NCBI RefSeq assembly: GCF_021596505.1
Contig: NZ_PJIZ01000016.1
Coordinates: 1 to 64,000 of the forward strand
From: Nostoc sp. CMAA1605
GTDB taxonomy: Bacteria; Cyanobacteriota; Cyanobacteriia; Cyanobacteriales; Nostocaceae
Direction: 5' to 3'
Length of the DNA: 64,000 bases
Numbering within the stretch: position 1 is the stretch's first letter; each line of letters begins with the position of its first letter. Shown here in pieces: positions 1 to 9,069 of the stretch. Made by a program: the position numbers and the translations under genes. The notes under the pieces are model-generated. The model made no database searches. It was not told where the DNA came from and saw only the letters and a program-made list of their open reading frames with translations.

Positions 1-147
1 TTTGAATCAGGTTTAGTAGCCACCTTATTCGGTACAGTGGCTTCTGTTGTGGGGGGTGGAATTGGTACGATTTTGGTAGTGATTGCCACAGCTATGATTT
101 GGCCAGAAATTCGCCAGTTGAAAACATTAGAAGACTACAAAGAGTAG
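1..147 (+). CDS. C-terminal fragment of an MFS-type transporter (5' end outside window)
   Basis: The reading frame is open from the first base and ends with TAG at 145-147, giving 48 residues. They form a Gly/Val/Ile-rich final transmembrane helix followed by a short charged tail (PEIRQLKTLEDYKE). The combination of a last helix with a GTVASVVGGG motif and a short cytoplasmic tail resembles the C-terminus of MFS exporters related to the enterobactin exporter group. Only the tail is visible, so the family call is tentative and the substrate is unknown. About 200 bases follow before the next gene; an imperfect repeat of the CCCAGATTTTTT/AAAATCTGGGT type at about 219-248 could act as a terminator hairpin. 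Confidence 0.5.
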   Translation, partial: FESGLVATLFGTVASVVGGGIGTILVVIATAMIWPEIRQLKTLEDYKE

Positions 148-348
148 GGTGTAAGGCTGTGAGGATATAGGGGAAAAACTAATTACAAACTACTCTTTCT
201 TAAATTTCACAAGCAAATTTACCCAGATTTTTTCGCAAAATCTGGGTATTTCATGGACGCTTGGTGAGAAAAAATTACTAACAGACACCAAACAATTTTT
301 AGTGAATCTCTGAATATTCAAGTGCCACTAATTACTCGTAAAAGTCCT

Positions 349-1104
349 CTAAACTGTCTGGAATTGTAGATAATTTGCAAACAGTTCTTGAACTTTTTTC
401 CAAGCATCAGTAGCAGCTTCGGGATTGTAGCTGGCGCGGTGATTGCAGAAAAAACCATGTCCTGCATCGGGATAACGATAAACAGCGTGAGGAATTTGAT
501 ATTTCTGTAATTCAGCCTCAATTTGTTGTGTATGCTCTAAAGGAATACCTTGGTCTTCTAAGCCAAAGAAGAGGTAAATTGGTCGTTTAATTTCAGGAGT
601 GCGAGTAATAGTAGGTTCTCCACCGCCGGGGGTAGAAGTGGTGATACCACCACCGTAAAAAGAGGCTGTAACTTTGATATCTGGTAAAGTGGCTGCTAGG
701 TAAACCACATGACCACCAAAGCAAAAACCAATCGAGCCAATGGCATCTGCTTGGACATGAGGTAAGCTTTTTAAATAAGCGATCGCCGCCTGAATATCGC
801 TCAAGATTTCTGTAGTTGTGGTCTTGTCTTTATATCCTCGACCTTTTTGGATATCTTCGGGGTTATATCCAGCTTCAAATCCAGGTGCAACACGTTGAAA
901 AAGTGACGGTGCGATCGCTACATATCCCTCTTGAGCAAATTTTTCGGCTACTTCCCGAATGTGAATATTCACGCCAAAGATTTCTTGCACCACAATCACA
1001 GCCGGAAAAACCCCTTCTCTGGCTGGTTGGGCTAAATACGCATCTATTTGTAAATCTGCATTGGGAATCTGCACGTAAGCAGTGCGAATTTCTGTATTTG
1101 TCAT
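349..1104 (-). CDS. Dienelactone hydrolase family protein
   Basis: Alpha/beta hydrolase of 251 residues. The nucleophile motif is GFCFGG, with Cys in place of Ser as in carboxymethylenebutenolidase. The acid is probably Asp in GLEDQGIP and the histidine lies in DAGHGF near the end. The VVQEIFGVN segment matches the conserved Glu region of DLH enzymes. The family opens lactone or enol-lactone rings in the cytoplasm; the substrate here is unknown. I chose ATG at 1104. A longer frame starts with TTG at 1143 but overlaps the upstream dehydrogenase gene. With the ATG the gap to that gene is 13 bases, so the two are probably co-transcribed as the last genes of the minus-strand cluster. Confidence 0.85.
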   Translation of the reverse strand: MTNTEIRTAYVQIPNADLQIDAYLAQPAREGVFPAVIVVQEIFGVNIHIREVAEKFAQEGYVAIAPSLFQRVAPGFEAGYNPEDIQKGRGYKDKTTTTEILSDIQAAIAYLKSLPHVQADAIGSIGFCFGGHVVYLAATLPDIKVTASFYGGGITTSTPGGGEPTITRTPEIKRPIYLFFGLEDQGIPLEHTQQIEAELQKYQIPHAVYRYPDAGHGFFCNHRASYNPEAATDAWKKVQELFANYLQFQTV

Positions 1105-1117
1105 TTTTTTGGTGTGT

Positions 1118-2074
1118 TTAGTAGCCTGCGTGTTGATCGACAACGTTCTTTAAGGGTTGACCATTTTGATAACGTCTGAAATTATCGAGAAATAGTTCTA
1201 TGGAACGTTGTTTGACGTTGGGGGAATGACCAGAACAATGAGGGGTAATGAATAAGTTGGGAACAGTCCACAAAGGGCTTTCCGATGTTAAAGGTTCATC
1301 GATAACTGTATCTAAAGCTGCGCCAGCAATCCAACCTTCTGCGAGGGCTTGAATTAAAGCTGGCTCATCTACAACTGCACCACGGGCGATATTAATTAAA
1401 TACGCATGATGAGGGAGCGATCGCAGTACAGTTTTATCAATTAGACCTTTGGTTTGTGGTGTGAGTGGTGTCGCAATGACTAAATAGTCTACTTCTGGTA
1501 ACAGCACGCGCCACTCATCTGCACCTACGACTTTGTCAAAATTTGGTAGTGCTTGGGGATGACGACGACTACCAAAAACTCGCATTCCAAAGGCTTTAGC
1601 ACGTTGGGCGATGGCTTGACCGATACCGCCTGCACCGATAATTAGTAAAGTCGCATCAGTCAGTTCTTGAATAGCAAAGCCTCTTTGCCAATGGCGTTGA
1701 GCTTGTAAATTATAGAGTTCTGGCAAATACTTAGCATGAGCCAGTATATATGTGATCACAAACTCTGCGATCGGGATTGCATGAGATCCTGCGCCATTAG
1801 TGAGGATGAGGTTACGTTCTAAGTAAGTTGGGGTTAAAATGTGGTTTACACCTGCGTTTGGTGCATGATGCCAACGCAGTTGGGGTGCGGCGGCTAAAAC
1901 TCGATGTAAAGTAGCTGGCTTTAAGAAAAACCAACTAAAATAGATTTCTGCATCCTTCGCATCTCGGTCAAGATTACCATCACTATCCACAAGTGCAATC
2001 TGTGTGTCAGATGGTAAATGCGGCTCAATTTCGGCAGCAATCTCTGCGTGTAAAATGAGTTTTTTAGAAGTCAT
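1118..2074 (-). CDS. D-2-hydroxyacid dehydrogenase family protein
   Basis: 318 residues, the usual length for the family. A Rossmann motif GAGGIG lies at residues 147-152. The catalytic triad is visible as Arg231 (NIARGAVVDE), Glu260 (DTVIDEPL) and His279 (ITPHCSGHS). These enzymes interconvert 2-keto acids and D-2-hydroxy acids with NAD(P)H; members with a weakly conserved N-terminal half like this one are often glyoxylate/hydroxypyruvate reductase-like. The ATG at 2072-2074 is the only sensible start. It lies 114 bases downstream of the aldo/keto reductase and 13 bases upstream of the dienelactone hydrolase, consistent with one transcription unit. Substrate is unknown. Confidence 0.88.
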   Translation of the reverse strand: MTSKKLILHAEIAAEIEPHLPSDTQIALVDSDGNLDRDAKDAEIYFSWFFLKPATLHRVLAAAPQLRWHHAPNAGVNHILTPTYLERNLILTNGAGSHAIPIAEFVITYILAHAKYLPELYNLQAQRHWQRGFAIQELTDATLLIIGAGGIGQAIAQRAKAFGMRVFGSRRHPQALPNFDKVVGADEWRVLLPEVDYLVIATPLTPQTKGLIDKTVLRSLPHHAYLINIARGAVVDEPALIQALAEGWIAGAALDTVIDEPLTSESPLWTVPNLFITPHCSGHSPNVKQRSIELFLDNFRRYQNGQPLKNVVDQHAGY

Positions 2075-2188
2075 ACCATTATTGTGGATTGCGGAATAGT
2101 TTACTGGTGCGCTTTACAGAAATCTATTTGTCGCATTCTTTATCTACTCAGCACTCAGCACTCATCACTCCTGAACTATTTTTCTGTA

Positions 2189-3187
2189 CTACCGTAGAGA
2201 ATCACCCTTGCGGTATTCGCTGGTGATATTGTCTAACTTTTGCTTTAAATTGTCGTCGAGTGTAATTTCTACAGCCTTGAGGGTTTCAGTGAGTTGTTCT
2301 GGACGACTAGCCCCGATAATAGGAGCAGTAATAATAGGATTAGCCAACACCCAAGCCACTGCAAGAGTAGTGAGAGACAATCCCGCAAATTCTGCCACTG
2401 TGAGTAATTCTTCCACAGTATTGAATTCGCGATCGCGCCAATAGCGTTCTTGATAACGTTCGGCCGCAGTCCCCAGAGTGAAGCGTGTACCTTGGGTTGG
2501 GCCGTTACTCAAGTTATGTTTCCCTGTCAGTAAACCTCCGGCTAAGGGATTGTAGGGAATTACACCTAAGCCTTCCTCTTTAGCTAAGGGTAGAAGTTCT
2601 CGCTCAATTTCCCGAAACAGCAAATTGTAGCGGGGTTGAATGGAGACAAAACGAGTCAGATTTCGCACATCAGCACGACCCAAGGCGCGAGCAAGTCGGT
2701 AAGCCAAGAAGTTAGAAACTCCGATATAACGCACTTTCCCCGCACGCACTATTGTGTCTAAGGCTTCTAATGTCTCATCTAGGGGAGTGGAAGCATCGTC
2801 AGAATGCAACTGATACAAGTCAACATAATCAGTTCCCAGTCGTTTTAGGGAAGCATCTATTGCATCTAAAATATGCTTACGAGAAGCACCCTGATCCCAA
2901 GGTGCAGTCCCAACTTTGCCCACACACTTAGTAGCTACAATAAAGTGTTCCCGTTTCCCTTTGAGCCAACGTCCAATGATTTCTTCGGTACTACCAGCCG
3001 TCGCTAGTCTGCCCCCAAGAGGATAAACATCGGCTGTATCGAGAAAGTTAATACCAGCATCGGCGGCTGTATCGAGGATGCGTCTAGAAGTTTCTTCATC
3101 TGTTTGCAATCCAAAGGTCATTGTACCGAGACAAAGACGAGAAACAGTCAGTCCGGTTTGACCAAGTTTAGTTGTGGGTAATGTCAT
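2189..3187 (-). CDS. Aldo/keto reductase
   Basis: 332 residues with the complete AKR tetrad: Asp50 and Tyr55 (DTADVYPLGG), Lys87 (VATKCVG) and His128 (YQLHSDD). The C-terminal half has the IIGASRPEQL segment typical of NADPH binding. The family reduces aldehydes and ketones with NADPH; it resembles the YghZ/Tas-like group, but the substrate cannot be read from sequence. The gap to the upstream esterase is only 45 bases, which supports co-transcription within the minus-strand cluster. Confidence 0.9.
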   Translation of the reverse strand: MTLPTTKLGQTGLTVSRLCLGTMTFGLQTDEETSRRILDTAADAGINFLDTADVYPLGGRLATAGSTEEIIGRWLKGKREHFIVATKCVGKVGTAPWDQGASRKHILDAIDASLKRLGTDYVDLYQLHSDDASTPLDETLEALDTIVRAGKVRYIGVSNFLAYRLARALGRADVRNLTRFVSIQPRYNLLFREIERELLPLAKEEGLGVIPYNPLAGGLLTGKHNLSNGPTQGTRFTLGTAAERYQERYWRDREFNTVEELLTVAEFAGLSLTTLAVAWVLANPIITAPIIGASRPEQLTETLKAVEITLDDNLKQKLDNITSEYRKGDSLR

Positions 3188-3232
3188 GTTGCTGCGTTCC
3201 TAATTCAAAATTCACCAATCCCCAATTCCTCA

Positions 3233-3886
3233 TCAAGACACGACAGAAGCTTGGCGCAAACTCTGGGAAACGAACCACTGTTGCAGTTTCGAGTCAGTAT
3301 AAACTTCATCAGCAATAAAATGATCCCCTTCAGGGAAGATGGTAAAGTCTACTTTTCCCCCCAGTTCGCGCAAGGTGTCAACAATTTTTTGTGTGTCTTC
3401 TAGCGACAGTTTCTCGTCCTTACCGCCTTGGAATATTTGAATAGGAATTTCTTTGAGTGCAGCTAGCTGTTTTGCTTCTAATGTTTGAGGAACACGACCA
3501 GATACTGCTACTAATCCGGCGAAGCGGCCAGGATGAGATGCGGCGATGTGCCATGCTCCGGCAGTACCCAGGCTAAATCCAGATAAAATTACACGAGAGG
3601 GATCGATCGCTTCAGAGGCGATGAGATTGTCTAACAAAGCAATCACATCTGCTTCTCTGTCTACCCAAGTTTGTCCTTCAGGAAGTTGGGGAGCTGCAAA
3701 AAAGTAAGGTAAAGGACTAGATTCATCGACAAAACGAGGTAAACCCCATTTCAACAGTACATTTAAATCCTGACCGTGATCGCGCGCCCCATGTAAAAAC
3801 AACACCAGAGGCGCGGGTTTGTTGGTATCTTCCGAGATAGGGGAGAAAAGATAGGGAAATAAACTAGAACGGTGTTCAATAGCCAT
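3233..3886 (-). CDS. Alpha/beta hydrolase (phospholipase/carboxylesterase type)
   Basis: 217 residues. The oxyanion region LFLHGARDHG is followed by the nucleophile elbow GFSLG (Ser105), Asp157 in GGKDEKL and His189 in GDHF, giving a complete triad. The size and motif order match predicted phospholipase/carboxylesterase or dienelactone-like esterases such as the YtmP/Ypr147 group. There is no signal peptide, so it is probably cytoplasmic. A good ribosome-binding site (GAGGAAC) sits about ten bases before ATG at 3884-3886. The gene follows the amidohydrolase after a 242-base gap, which carries a TTTGCGCCTTTGCGCG repeat, so an internal promoter here is possible. Confidence 0.8.
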   Translation of the reverse strand: MAIEHRSSLFPYLFSPISEDTNKPAPLVLFLHGARDHGQDLNVLLKWGLPRFVDESSPLPYFFAAPQLPEGQTWVDREADVIALLDNLIASEAIDPSRVILSGFSLGTAGAWHIAASHPGRFAGLVAVSGRVPQTLEAKQLAALKEIPIQIFQGGKDEKLSLEDTQKIVDTLRELGGKVDFTIFPEGDHFIADEVYTDSKLQQWFVSQSLRQASVVS

Positions 3887-4002
3887 AGTTGTAGTTCCTC
3901 AAATGTGTATGATTTTAGAAATTGGGGACTAGAAATTATGGCGTTGCATAAATGCGGGATGAATTAAGCTTTTCTAGCAAAGTCAACTACCGATTTTTTG
4001 CG

Positions 4003-4024
4003 GCTTTGCGCCTTTGCGCGAAAC
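4003..4024. repeat. Short GC-rich intergenic repeat (CGCAAAGGCGCA family)
   Basis: Read on the minus strand this is GTTTCGCGCAAAGGCGCA followed by AAG. An almost identical copy (GTTTCGCGCAAAGGCGCA plus GAG) lies inside ileS at about 38764-38784, where it is translated. Such CGCAAAGGCGCA heptamer-like runs are familiar intergenic repeats of Nostoc-type genomes. Confidence 0.6.
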
Positions 4025-4128
4025 ATAAATCATCCCATTAATCAGCAACGCCGAAATTATCTAATCCCCATAAATCCTAAAAGTTCTGCAATTTTGACCC
4101 AAATATCTCAAAGCCTCTATGCAGTGAT

Positions 4129-5664
4129 TTAAGCCACTACCAAGTTTTTATCCGCCTGTGGGGATGTAGTGCTGACTTTAGATTCAATCGCCGTACCCTT
4201 GAAGAAGTCAGGGTTAGCTTGGGTGTAGAACTTGTAGGGATTACCAAAGACATAGGCTTTAAAGTCTGCTTCAGAAATCACACCTTCTTGGACTAGATCC
4301 CAGCTTTCTGCTAGAGGATCTGTGAGGTCGGGTACATCCCAGTGACCAACGTCTGAGGAGTAGATGGCGTTAATTTTCACCTTTAAGGGATTAGCTTTGT
4401 CGTTGAAGGCTGCGCCAATGGTACGATCATCAGATTCAGAACCAAAGAAGAAGCTATTTACCCAGCGATCGCGAATATCTTCAATAGTTTCAATTCCAGC
4501 CGCCGCAAAGTCTTCTAGTTCGCTACCAATGGGTGAACGGCTATGACGGTTAAAAGAAGAACCTAAGACGCTCTTTGTTAATTCTTCTTTGGTGAGGGGA
4601 TGAGCTTCTAAGAATTCGCTACCGAAACGCTCAAATAATGCGTACAACTCGTTAGCATTGGTGAGTTCTGGGTTGTAGTTTTGCAGTCCTTGGAGATTGC
4701 GTTTGGAGAAGCGGTCTACTAGGTGAATGTAAACGTGTGCGCCCCAATCTGCGCCACCTTCGAGCATAGCGACGCGCAATTGTGGGAAACGCTTGGTTAC
4801 ACCACCAAAAAACAACGCTTTCGCAAACGCTTGTGAACCATCAGCAAAGTGACCGATGTGGTTATTCATGTAGTTGCTAATGGAGGAGCGTCCAGTCCAA
4901 CCTTGACTACCATAGTGGGTAGTAATGGGTACACCTAATTCCACTGCTTTCGCCCAGAATGGATCATAATCGTATTCACTATCCAATCCGTAAAAGTCAA
5001 TATAGGAGGCGTATTTGGCGACTTCTGGGTATTGGTCGGCTGGGTATTTATCAGCGATCGCCTTAATGGGACGTTTTACACCACCAGGAATATTTGCTAC
5101 TTTTAGCCCTAGTGTTTTTACAGCAAATTCTAACTCTTCAATCGCTTCTTGAGGGGTAGTCATAGGGATGCCAGCAACTACCGTGAGGCGATCGCTATAT
5201 TTGCGATACAAGTCAGCATGATAATGATTTACCGCCCGTTGCAATGCTTGGCGATGTTCTGGTTTAGCTCCAGCTGGTGCCAATACATTGTTAGGAAATA
5301 GTACAGAATAGTCTGAACCTTGTTCTGCCTGACGCTCATAAAAGAGTTCTGGCAAAGTGTAAGTAGCTAAGTCTAAAGTATTGCGGGTAACTCTTGCCCA
5401 CCAAGGAGAACGAATTGTGCGGTAATATTGACGTTCTTCTGGGGTTTGTTGATACCAGTCTTTACCATTGACTTTGGAGTTGAGACGAGAAGATTCGGCT
5501 TTGCGTAATGCGTCTACAAGTTCTGCACCACCGTAATTAGCAATGTAATCTTCTAAAGCTGGGGTGAAATCATTGGTATGAACATCGGTGTCGATGACCG
5601 GATAATCGAGTTTTGCTTTGATGGCGGCGGAACGGGAGGTTTTTAATCTGCTATATTCTGTCAT
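4129..5664 (-). CDS. Amidohydrolase family protein (COG2159-like metal-dependent hydrolase)
   Basis: 511 residues. The N-terminal strand carries VIDTDVH (residues 24-30), the altered metal-binding motif of the ACMSD/COG2159 amidohydrolase group. Later metal or active-site candidates are ITTHYGSQG, the GGADWGAH segment and the SSDVGHWDVPD motif near residue 450. These proteins fold as TIM barrels and hydrolyse or decarboxylate small molecules with a bound metal. The start ATG has AAGGAT upstream. It is longer than the family average of 300-400 residues, mainly in the N-terminal third. It lies 93 bases downstream of the flavin monooxygenase, suggesting that it acts on that enzyme's product; this is inference. 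Confidence 0.78.
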   Translation of the reverse strand: MTEYSRLKTSRSAAIKAKLDYPVIDTDVHTNDFTPALEDYIANYGGAELVDALRKAESSRLNSKVNGKDWYQQTPEERQYYRTIRSPWWARVTRNTLDLATYTLPELFYERQAEQGSDYSVLFPNNVLAPAGAKPEHRQALQRAVNHYHADLYRKYSDRLTVVAGIPMTTPQEAIEELEFAVKTLGLKVANIPGGVKRPIKAIADKYPADQYPEVAKYASYIDFYGLDSEYDYDPFWAKAVELGVPITTHYGSQGWTGRSSISNYMNNHIGHFADGSQAFAKALFFGGVTKRFPQLRVAMLEGGADWGAHVYIHLVDRFSKRNLQGLQNYNPELTNANELYALFERFGSEFLEAHPLTKEELTKSVLGSSFNRHSRSPIGSELEDFAAAGIETIEDIRDRWVNSFFFGSESDDRTIGAAFNDKANPLKVKINAIYSSDVGHWDVPDLTDPLAESWDLVQEGVISEADFKAYVFGNPYKFYTQANPDFFKGTAIESKVSTTSPQADKNLVVA

Positions 5665-5715
5665 GATTTTTATCCTTCAAAGAATTACAGAGTGATTACT
5701 GAGTAAGTTTTTAAT

Positions 5716-5731
5716 GAGGACTGAAGTCCTC
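5716..5731. repeat. Small palindrome GAGGACT-ga-AGTCCTC
   Basis: A 7-bp perfect stem with a 2-base loop between the monooxygenase and amidohydrolase genes, followed by CACTACGAACC. The same sequence family (AGGACTTTAGTCCT...TACTAC) occurs at 53688-53707 and 53873-53892, so this is a dispersed repeat rather than a specific regulatory site. Confidence 0.55.
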
Positions 5732-5757
5732 ACTACGAACCGAGAACCGTCTTGTCT

Positions 5758-7122
5758 TTACGCCAAAACCAATCGCTGAGACTCTTTTTGAGTAACAAAC
5801 TGATTCACCGGACGACGTAATCCCAAGTTTTCCCGCAGGGTGCTACCTTCATACTCAGTACGGAATAATCCGCGCTTTTGGAGTATGGGAACCACTAAAT
5901 TCACAAAGTCATCCAATCCTGTGGGCAGTATGGGGGGCATAATATTAAACCCATCGGCTGCACCGTTGTTGAACCACTCTTCTAACTGGTCAGCAATGCT
6001 TTCGGGAGTACCGATGATGGTACGATGACCCCGCGCAGTAGCTAGGGCAAGATACAATTGGCGCAGAGTCAAAGTTCCACGATTAGCTAAATCCTTGACT
6101 AGTTTCAGACGACTTTTATTATTGTTGGTCTCGTTGGGGAGTTCAGGAGCTAAATCATCAAAGGAATATTTGGATAAATCCACACCTTTGTAGTAGTTCT
6201 TTAAGATTCCCCAAGCCACATCGGGATGAATCAAAGATTGGATGAATTCGTATTTTTCTTGAGCTTCTTCCTCAGTCCGTCCAATGACTGGAAAAGCCCC
6301 AGGCATAATTTTTAGGTCGTCTGGAGAACGTCCATATTTTGCCAACCGACCTTTTACGTCAGCATAAAATTCCTGGGCATCAGCTAAGGTTTGATTGGCG
6401 GTGAAAATCACTTCCGCCGTTTGTGCTGCCAAGTCTCTTCCAGCTTCCGAAGCTCCAGCCTGTACAATCACTGGGTAGCCTTGGGGTGGGCGACCGACGT
6501 TTAACGGGCCTTTGACGGAAAAATGCTTACCTTTATGGTTAAGGATGTGCAGTTTATCGGGGTCAAAATAAATCCCTGATTCTCGGTCACGCAGAAAAGC
6601 ATCATCTTCCCAGCTATCCCATAAACCCTTCACCACTTGCACAAACTCTTGCGCCCGTTCATAACGTTCGCTGTGTTCTGGGTGATGCTCAAGACCAAAA
6701 TTGGCGGCGGCGTTTTCATTACCTGTGGTAACGACATTCCAACCTGCACGACCTTGGCTTAAGTGATCTAAAGAAGCAAATTTACGAGCTAGGGTATAGG
6801 GTTCTTCGTAGGTGGTGGAGGCGGTAGCAATAAAGCCGATGTTTGTTGTCACGGCGGATAAAGCGGAAAAGAGCGTCACAGGCTCAAAATGAACAAGTTT
6901 ACCATTGCGTTTTTGAGTTGCTGGTGCGCCTCCCCAAACACCCGGACTATCTGCCAGAAATACCGCATCAAATAGACCCCGTTCGGCAGTGTGGGCAATT
7001 TCTTTATAATGCTGGAAATTCAAACCTGCATCTATTTGGGCATCTGGATGTCGCCAGGCAGAAACATGATGTCCGGTAGCTTGAATAAATGCACCTAAAC
7101 GAAACTTCCGTTTCTTACTCAT
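5758..7122 (-). CDS. NtaA/SnaA/DszA-type FMN-dependent monooxygenase (LLM class)
   Basis: 454 residues from ATG at 7120-7122; the frame extends upstream to 7185 but the MSKKRKFRLGAF start fits the family and has GAAGAAC upstream. Family features include the N-terminal GAFIQATGHHVSAWRHPDA segment, the AERGLFDAVFLADSPG strand, GWNVVTTGNENAAANFG, YERAQEFV, and QAGASEAGRDLAA. Relatives (nitrilotriacetate, dibenzothiophene-sulfone and dimethyl sulfide monooxygenases) use FMNH2 supplied by a separate reductase to oxidise C-N or C-S bonds. No reductase is encoded nearby. It is the first enzyme gene of the minus-strand cluster, downstream of an SLH porin. The exact substrate is unknown; an organosulfur compound is a reasonable guess given cysK next door. 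Confidence 0.85.
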   Translation of the reverse strand: MSKKRKFRLGAFIQATGHHVSAWRHPDAQIDAGLNFQHYKEIAHTAERGLFDAVFLADSPGVWGGAPATQKRNGKLVHFEPVTLFSALSAVTTNIGFIATASTTYEEPYTLARKFASLDHLSQGRAGWNVVTTGNENAAANFGLEHHPEHSERYERAQEFVQVVKGLWDSWEDDAFLRDRESGIYFDPDKLHILNHKGKHFSVKGPLNVGRPPQGYPVIVQAGASEAGRDLAAQTAEVIFTANQTLADAQEFYADVKGRLAKYGRSPDDLKIMPGAFPVIGRTEEEAQEKYEFIQSLIHPDVAWGILKNYYKGVDLSKYSFDDLAPELPNETNNNKSRLKLVKDLANRGTLTLRQLYLALATARGHRTIIGTPESIADQLEEWFNNGAADGFNIMPPILPTGLDDFVNLVVPILQKRGLFRTEYEGSTLRENLGLRRPVNQFVTQKESQRLVLA

Positions 7123-7368
7123 ATTCTTGTTCTTCAATAATGCAATGCGATCGCTATTTGGCGTGTAGTTAAATTTACGTAGCAATCTTACTCAGTGAAT
7201 AAAGATTACACGATGAGTCCATCAAAAATATGTACTGCTCATCACAATAATCGAAAATCTAATTATTAGATATTCAAATATTAAGAATAACGAACTAAAG
7301 ATTGGGCATGGCGCATAGGGCATAGGTTTTCCCTTACACCCCTACACCCCCACACCCTTACACCCCTC

Positions 7369-9069
7369 TTAAAAGCTAAAGGTAGTCCGAACAGCACCCA
7401 CCCAAATGGGATCATTCGCTCCGTTATGTTCTGGCTTGGTAATCACAAAGCAAGAGGGAGTGACTCTGATGTTGTCACTGACGCGCCAAGTATAAAAAGC
7501 CTCTAAATGTAAAGATGTATCTGGGTCTTCCCGACGGGCTGCGTTAGCTCTGGGTCGATAATCATTGCTTGTGACTTTTGGTGGTACACCAATGATGAAA
7601 CCACCAACATTACCTTGTTTACCCAGGTCTGGAAAAGCCAAGGTTAACGCGCCATTGATAATAGTCGCATCGTTATCTGAACCATTTTGCTGATGTGCGA
7701 GGGTATAACCAAACCAACCACCTACATGAAGGCGGCTACTAGTTCTCCAATTAAATTGCAGACCAAAGTTATCGCTAGTTGTCGCGTTTTGTTCAAAAGG
7801 ATTTCTCGAAAAAGCACTACCTGTCCCACCGGTTAAGTTAAAACCAGTCCCAGTCCCAAAGTATTTACGACCATAGGCAAGAGCCACATCTAACTGACGA
7901 CTAGGTGAATAAGTGAGTTGACCTAATGCCAAACTATTACCGTTGAAAAAGCCATTACCATCTTCGGGTCTGTTAGCTTGACTATCGTTGACGATGTAAC
8001 CCAAGTTGAGTTGTAGCTGACTGTTGAATTTATAAGCAAAGGCCGCACCAGCACCATCAAATCCTGGTCGATAAATAGTGGGATTAAATGTAGCAAAACG
8101 AGACAGTGCGCCATTCAAACCACCAACGGAAGCATTGATAGTAGGAGTAAATACAGCTGGTTGTAAAGCTCTTGTCCCTACCCAAACGGTGGCATTTTTT
8201 CCTACAGGAAAACGATAGACTAGTTGACTGAGGTATGTTCCTTCTCTACCATCAGTATCGAAGGTAAAGCGGGTCATTGCTGTTCCTGTGGTGCTGGTTA
8301 AGTTGGGAACTGCACTCCCTGCGGTGAGGATTGTGGTCAGTTGGTCTCTACCGGTAAAACTAGTTTGCAAATTCAGTCGGACGCGGTAGCTAAAAAAGGT
8401 GTTAGTCCTATCTTCGGTGTCGTCTGCTGGTGTATTATTAGCGCGATCGCCAAATGTATCCGCAGCCACGAAAATTGCATCGCCGACTAATTTAGTCGTA
8501 GTGGAAAACTGATTGGCTTCGACTTCCGCAGTCCGCGCTTCTAATGCGTCTAGTCTTCCTCTCAATTGTGCAAGTTCTGTGGCAAATTGTTCTTGCAGTT
8601 TTTGCAATGTGGCTAAATCTTCTTTCCGTACCAATTCTCCGGTATTACTAGCAATTAATTCATTGAGACGGTCTAAAGCTGCATTCAAACCTGCGGCGAA
8701 TTCATAACGAGTCAGCGCACGATTCCCTTTAAATGTGCCATCTGGATAACCCGCAATCACACCGTATCTTTCTACAAGAGACTGTAATGCTTGAAATGCC
8801 CAATCTGTCGGTCTGACATCAGATAACTGTGAGACAGATGTCACTTGACCAGTCAATTGTGTGGTTGAATTATCTGTTTCTGGATTTTGGCTAGATGAAT
8901 TTGATGATTCCGGTAAATTCTGAGCAATTTCTTGTGCAGGTATATCTGCATTTTCAGCAATGATTTTTTTCTCAGGTAATTCTATCGCTTTACTGGCTGA
9001 AGAAATTACTAAAACAGTACCAAAAATAGTTGGAACAACTAAAAAATAATTCCATAGTAATCGTAACAT
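7369..9069 (-). CDS. Iron-uptake/OprB-type porin with SLH domain
   Basis: 566 residues from ATG at 9067-9069 (preceded by AAGGGAAA); a TTG 21 bases further upstream is less likely. The order is: a signal-peptide-like N-terminus, a Ser/Thr/Asn-rich linker, an SLH domain (VSQLSDVRPTDWAFQALQSL, then YPDGTFKGNRALTRYEFA), a coiled coil rich in Leu/Glu (LAQLRGRLDALEARTAEVEA), and a long beta-barrel region ending in VGAVRTTFSF with terminal Phe. This is the standard cyanobacterial outer-membrane porin, in which SLH binds the peptidoglycan. Its position directly upstream of a catabolic cluster suggests that it may admit that pathway's substrate. A paralogue lies at 29700-31172. Confidence 0.9.
   Translation of the reverse strand: MLRLLWNYFLVVPTIFGTVLVISSASKAIELPEKKIIAENADIPAQEIAQNLPESSNSSSQNPETDNSTTQLTGQVTSVSQLSDVRPTDWAFQALQSLVERYGVIAGYPDGTFKGNRALTRYEFAAGLNAALDRLNELIASNTGELVRKEDLATLQKLQEQFATELAQLRGRLDALEARTAEVEANQFSTTTKLVGDAIFVAADTFGDRANNTPADDTEDRTNTFFSYRVRLNLQTSFTGRDQLTTILTAGSAVPNLTSTTGTAMTRFTFDTDGREGTYLSQLVYRFPVGKNATVWVGTRALQPAVFTPTINASVGGLNGALSRFATFNPTIYRPGFDGAGAAFAYKFNSQLQLNLGYIVNDSQANRPEDGNGFFNGNSLALGQLTYSPSRQLDVALAYGRKYFGTGTGFNLTGGTGSAFSRNPFEQNATTSDNFGLQFNWRTSSRLHVGGWFGYTLAHQQNGSDNDATIINGALTLAFPDLGKQGNVGGFIIGVPPKVTSNDYRPRANAARREDPDTSLHLEAFYTWRVSDNIRVTPSCFVITKPEHNGANDPIWVGAVRTTFSF

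Noticed and set aside
816-1121. 101-codon plus-strand frame opposite the dienelactone hydrolase gene
   Set aside because: Lies wholly against a well supported gene and shows no recognisable domain.
1104-1143. Longer N-terminus for the dienelactone hydrolase
   Set aside because: It starts with TTG and overlaps the upstream gene; the ATG at 1104 fits the family.
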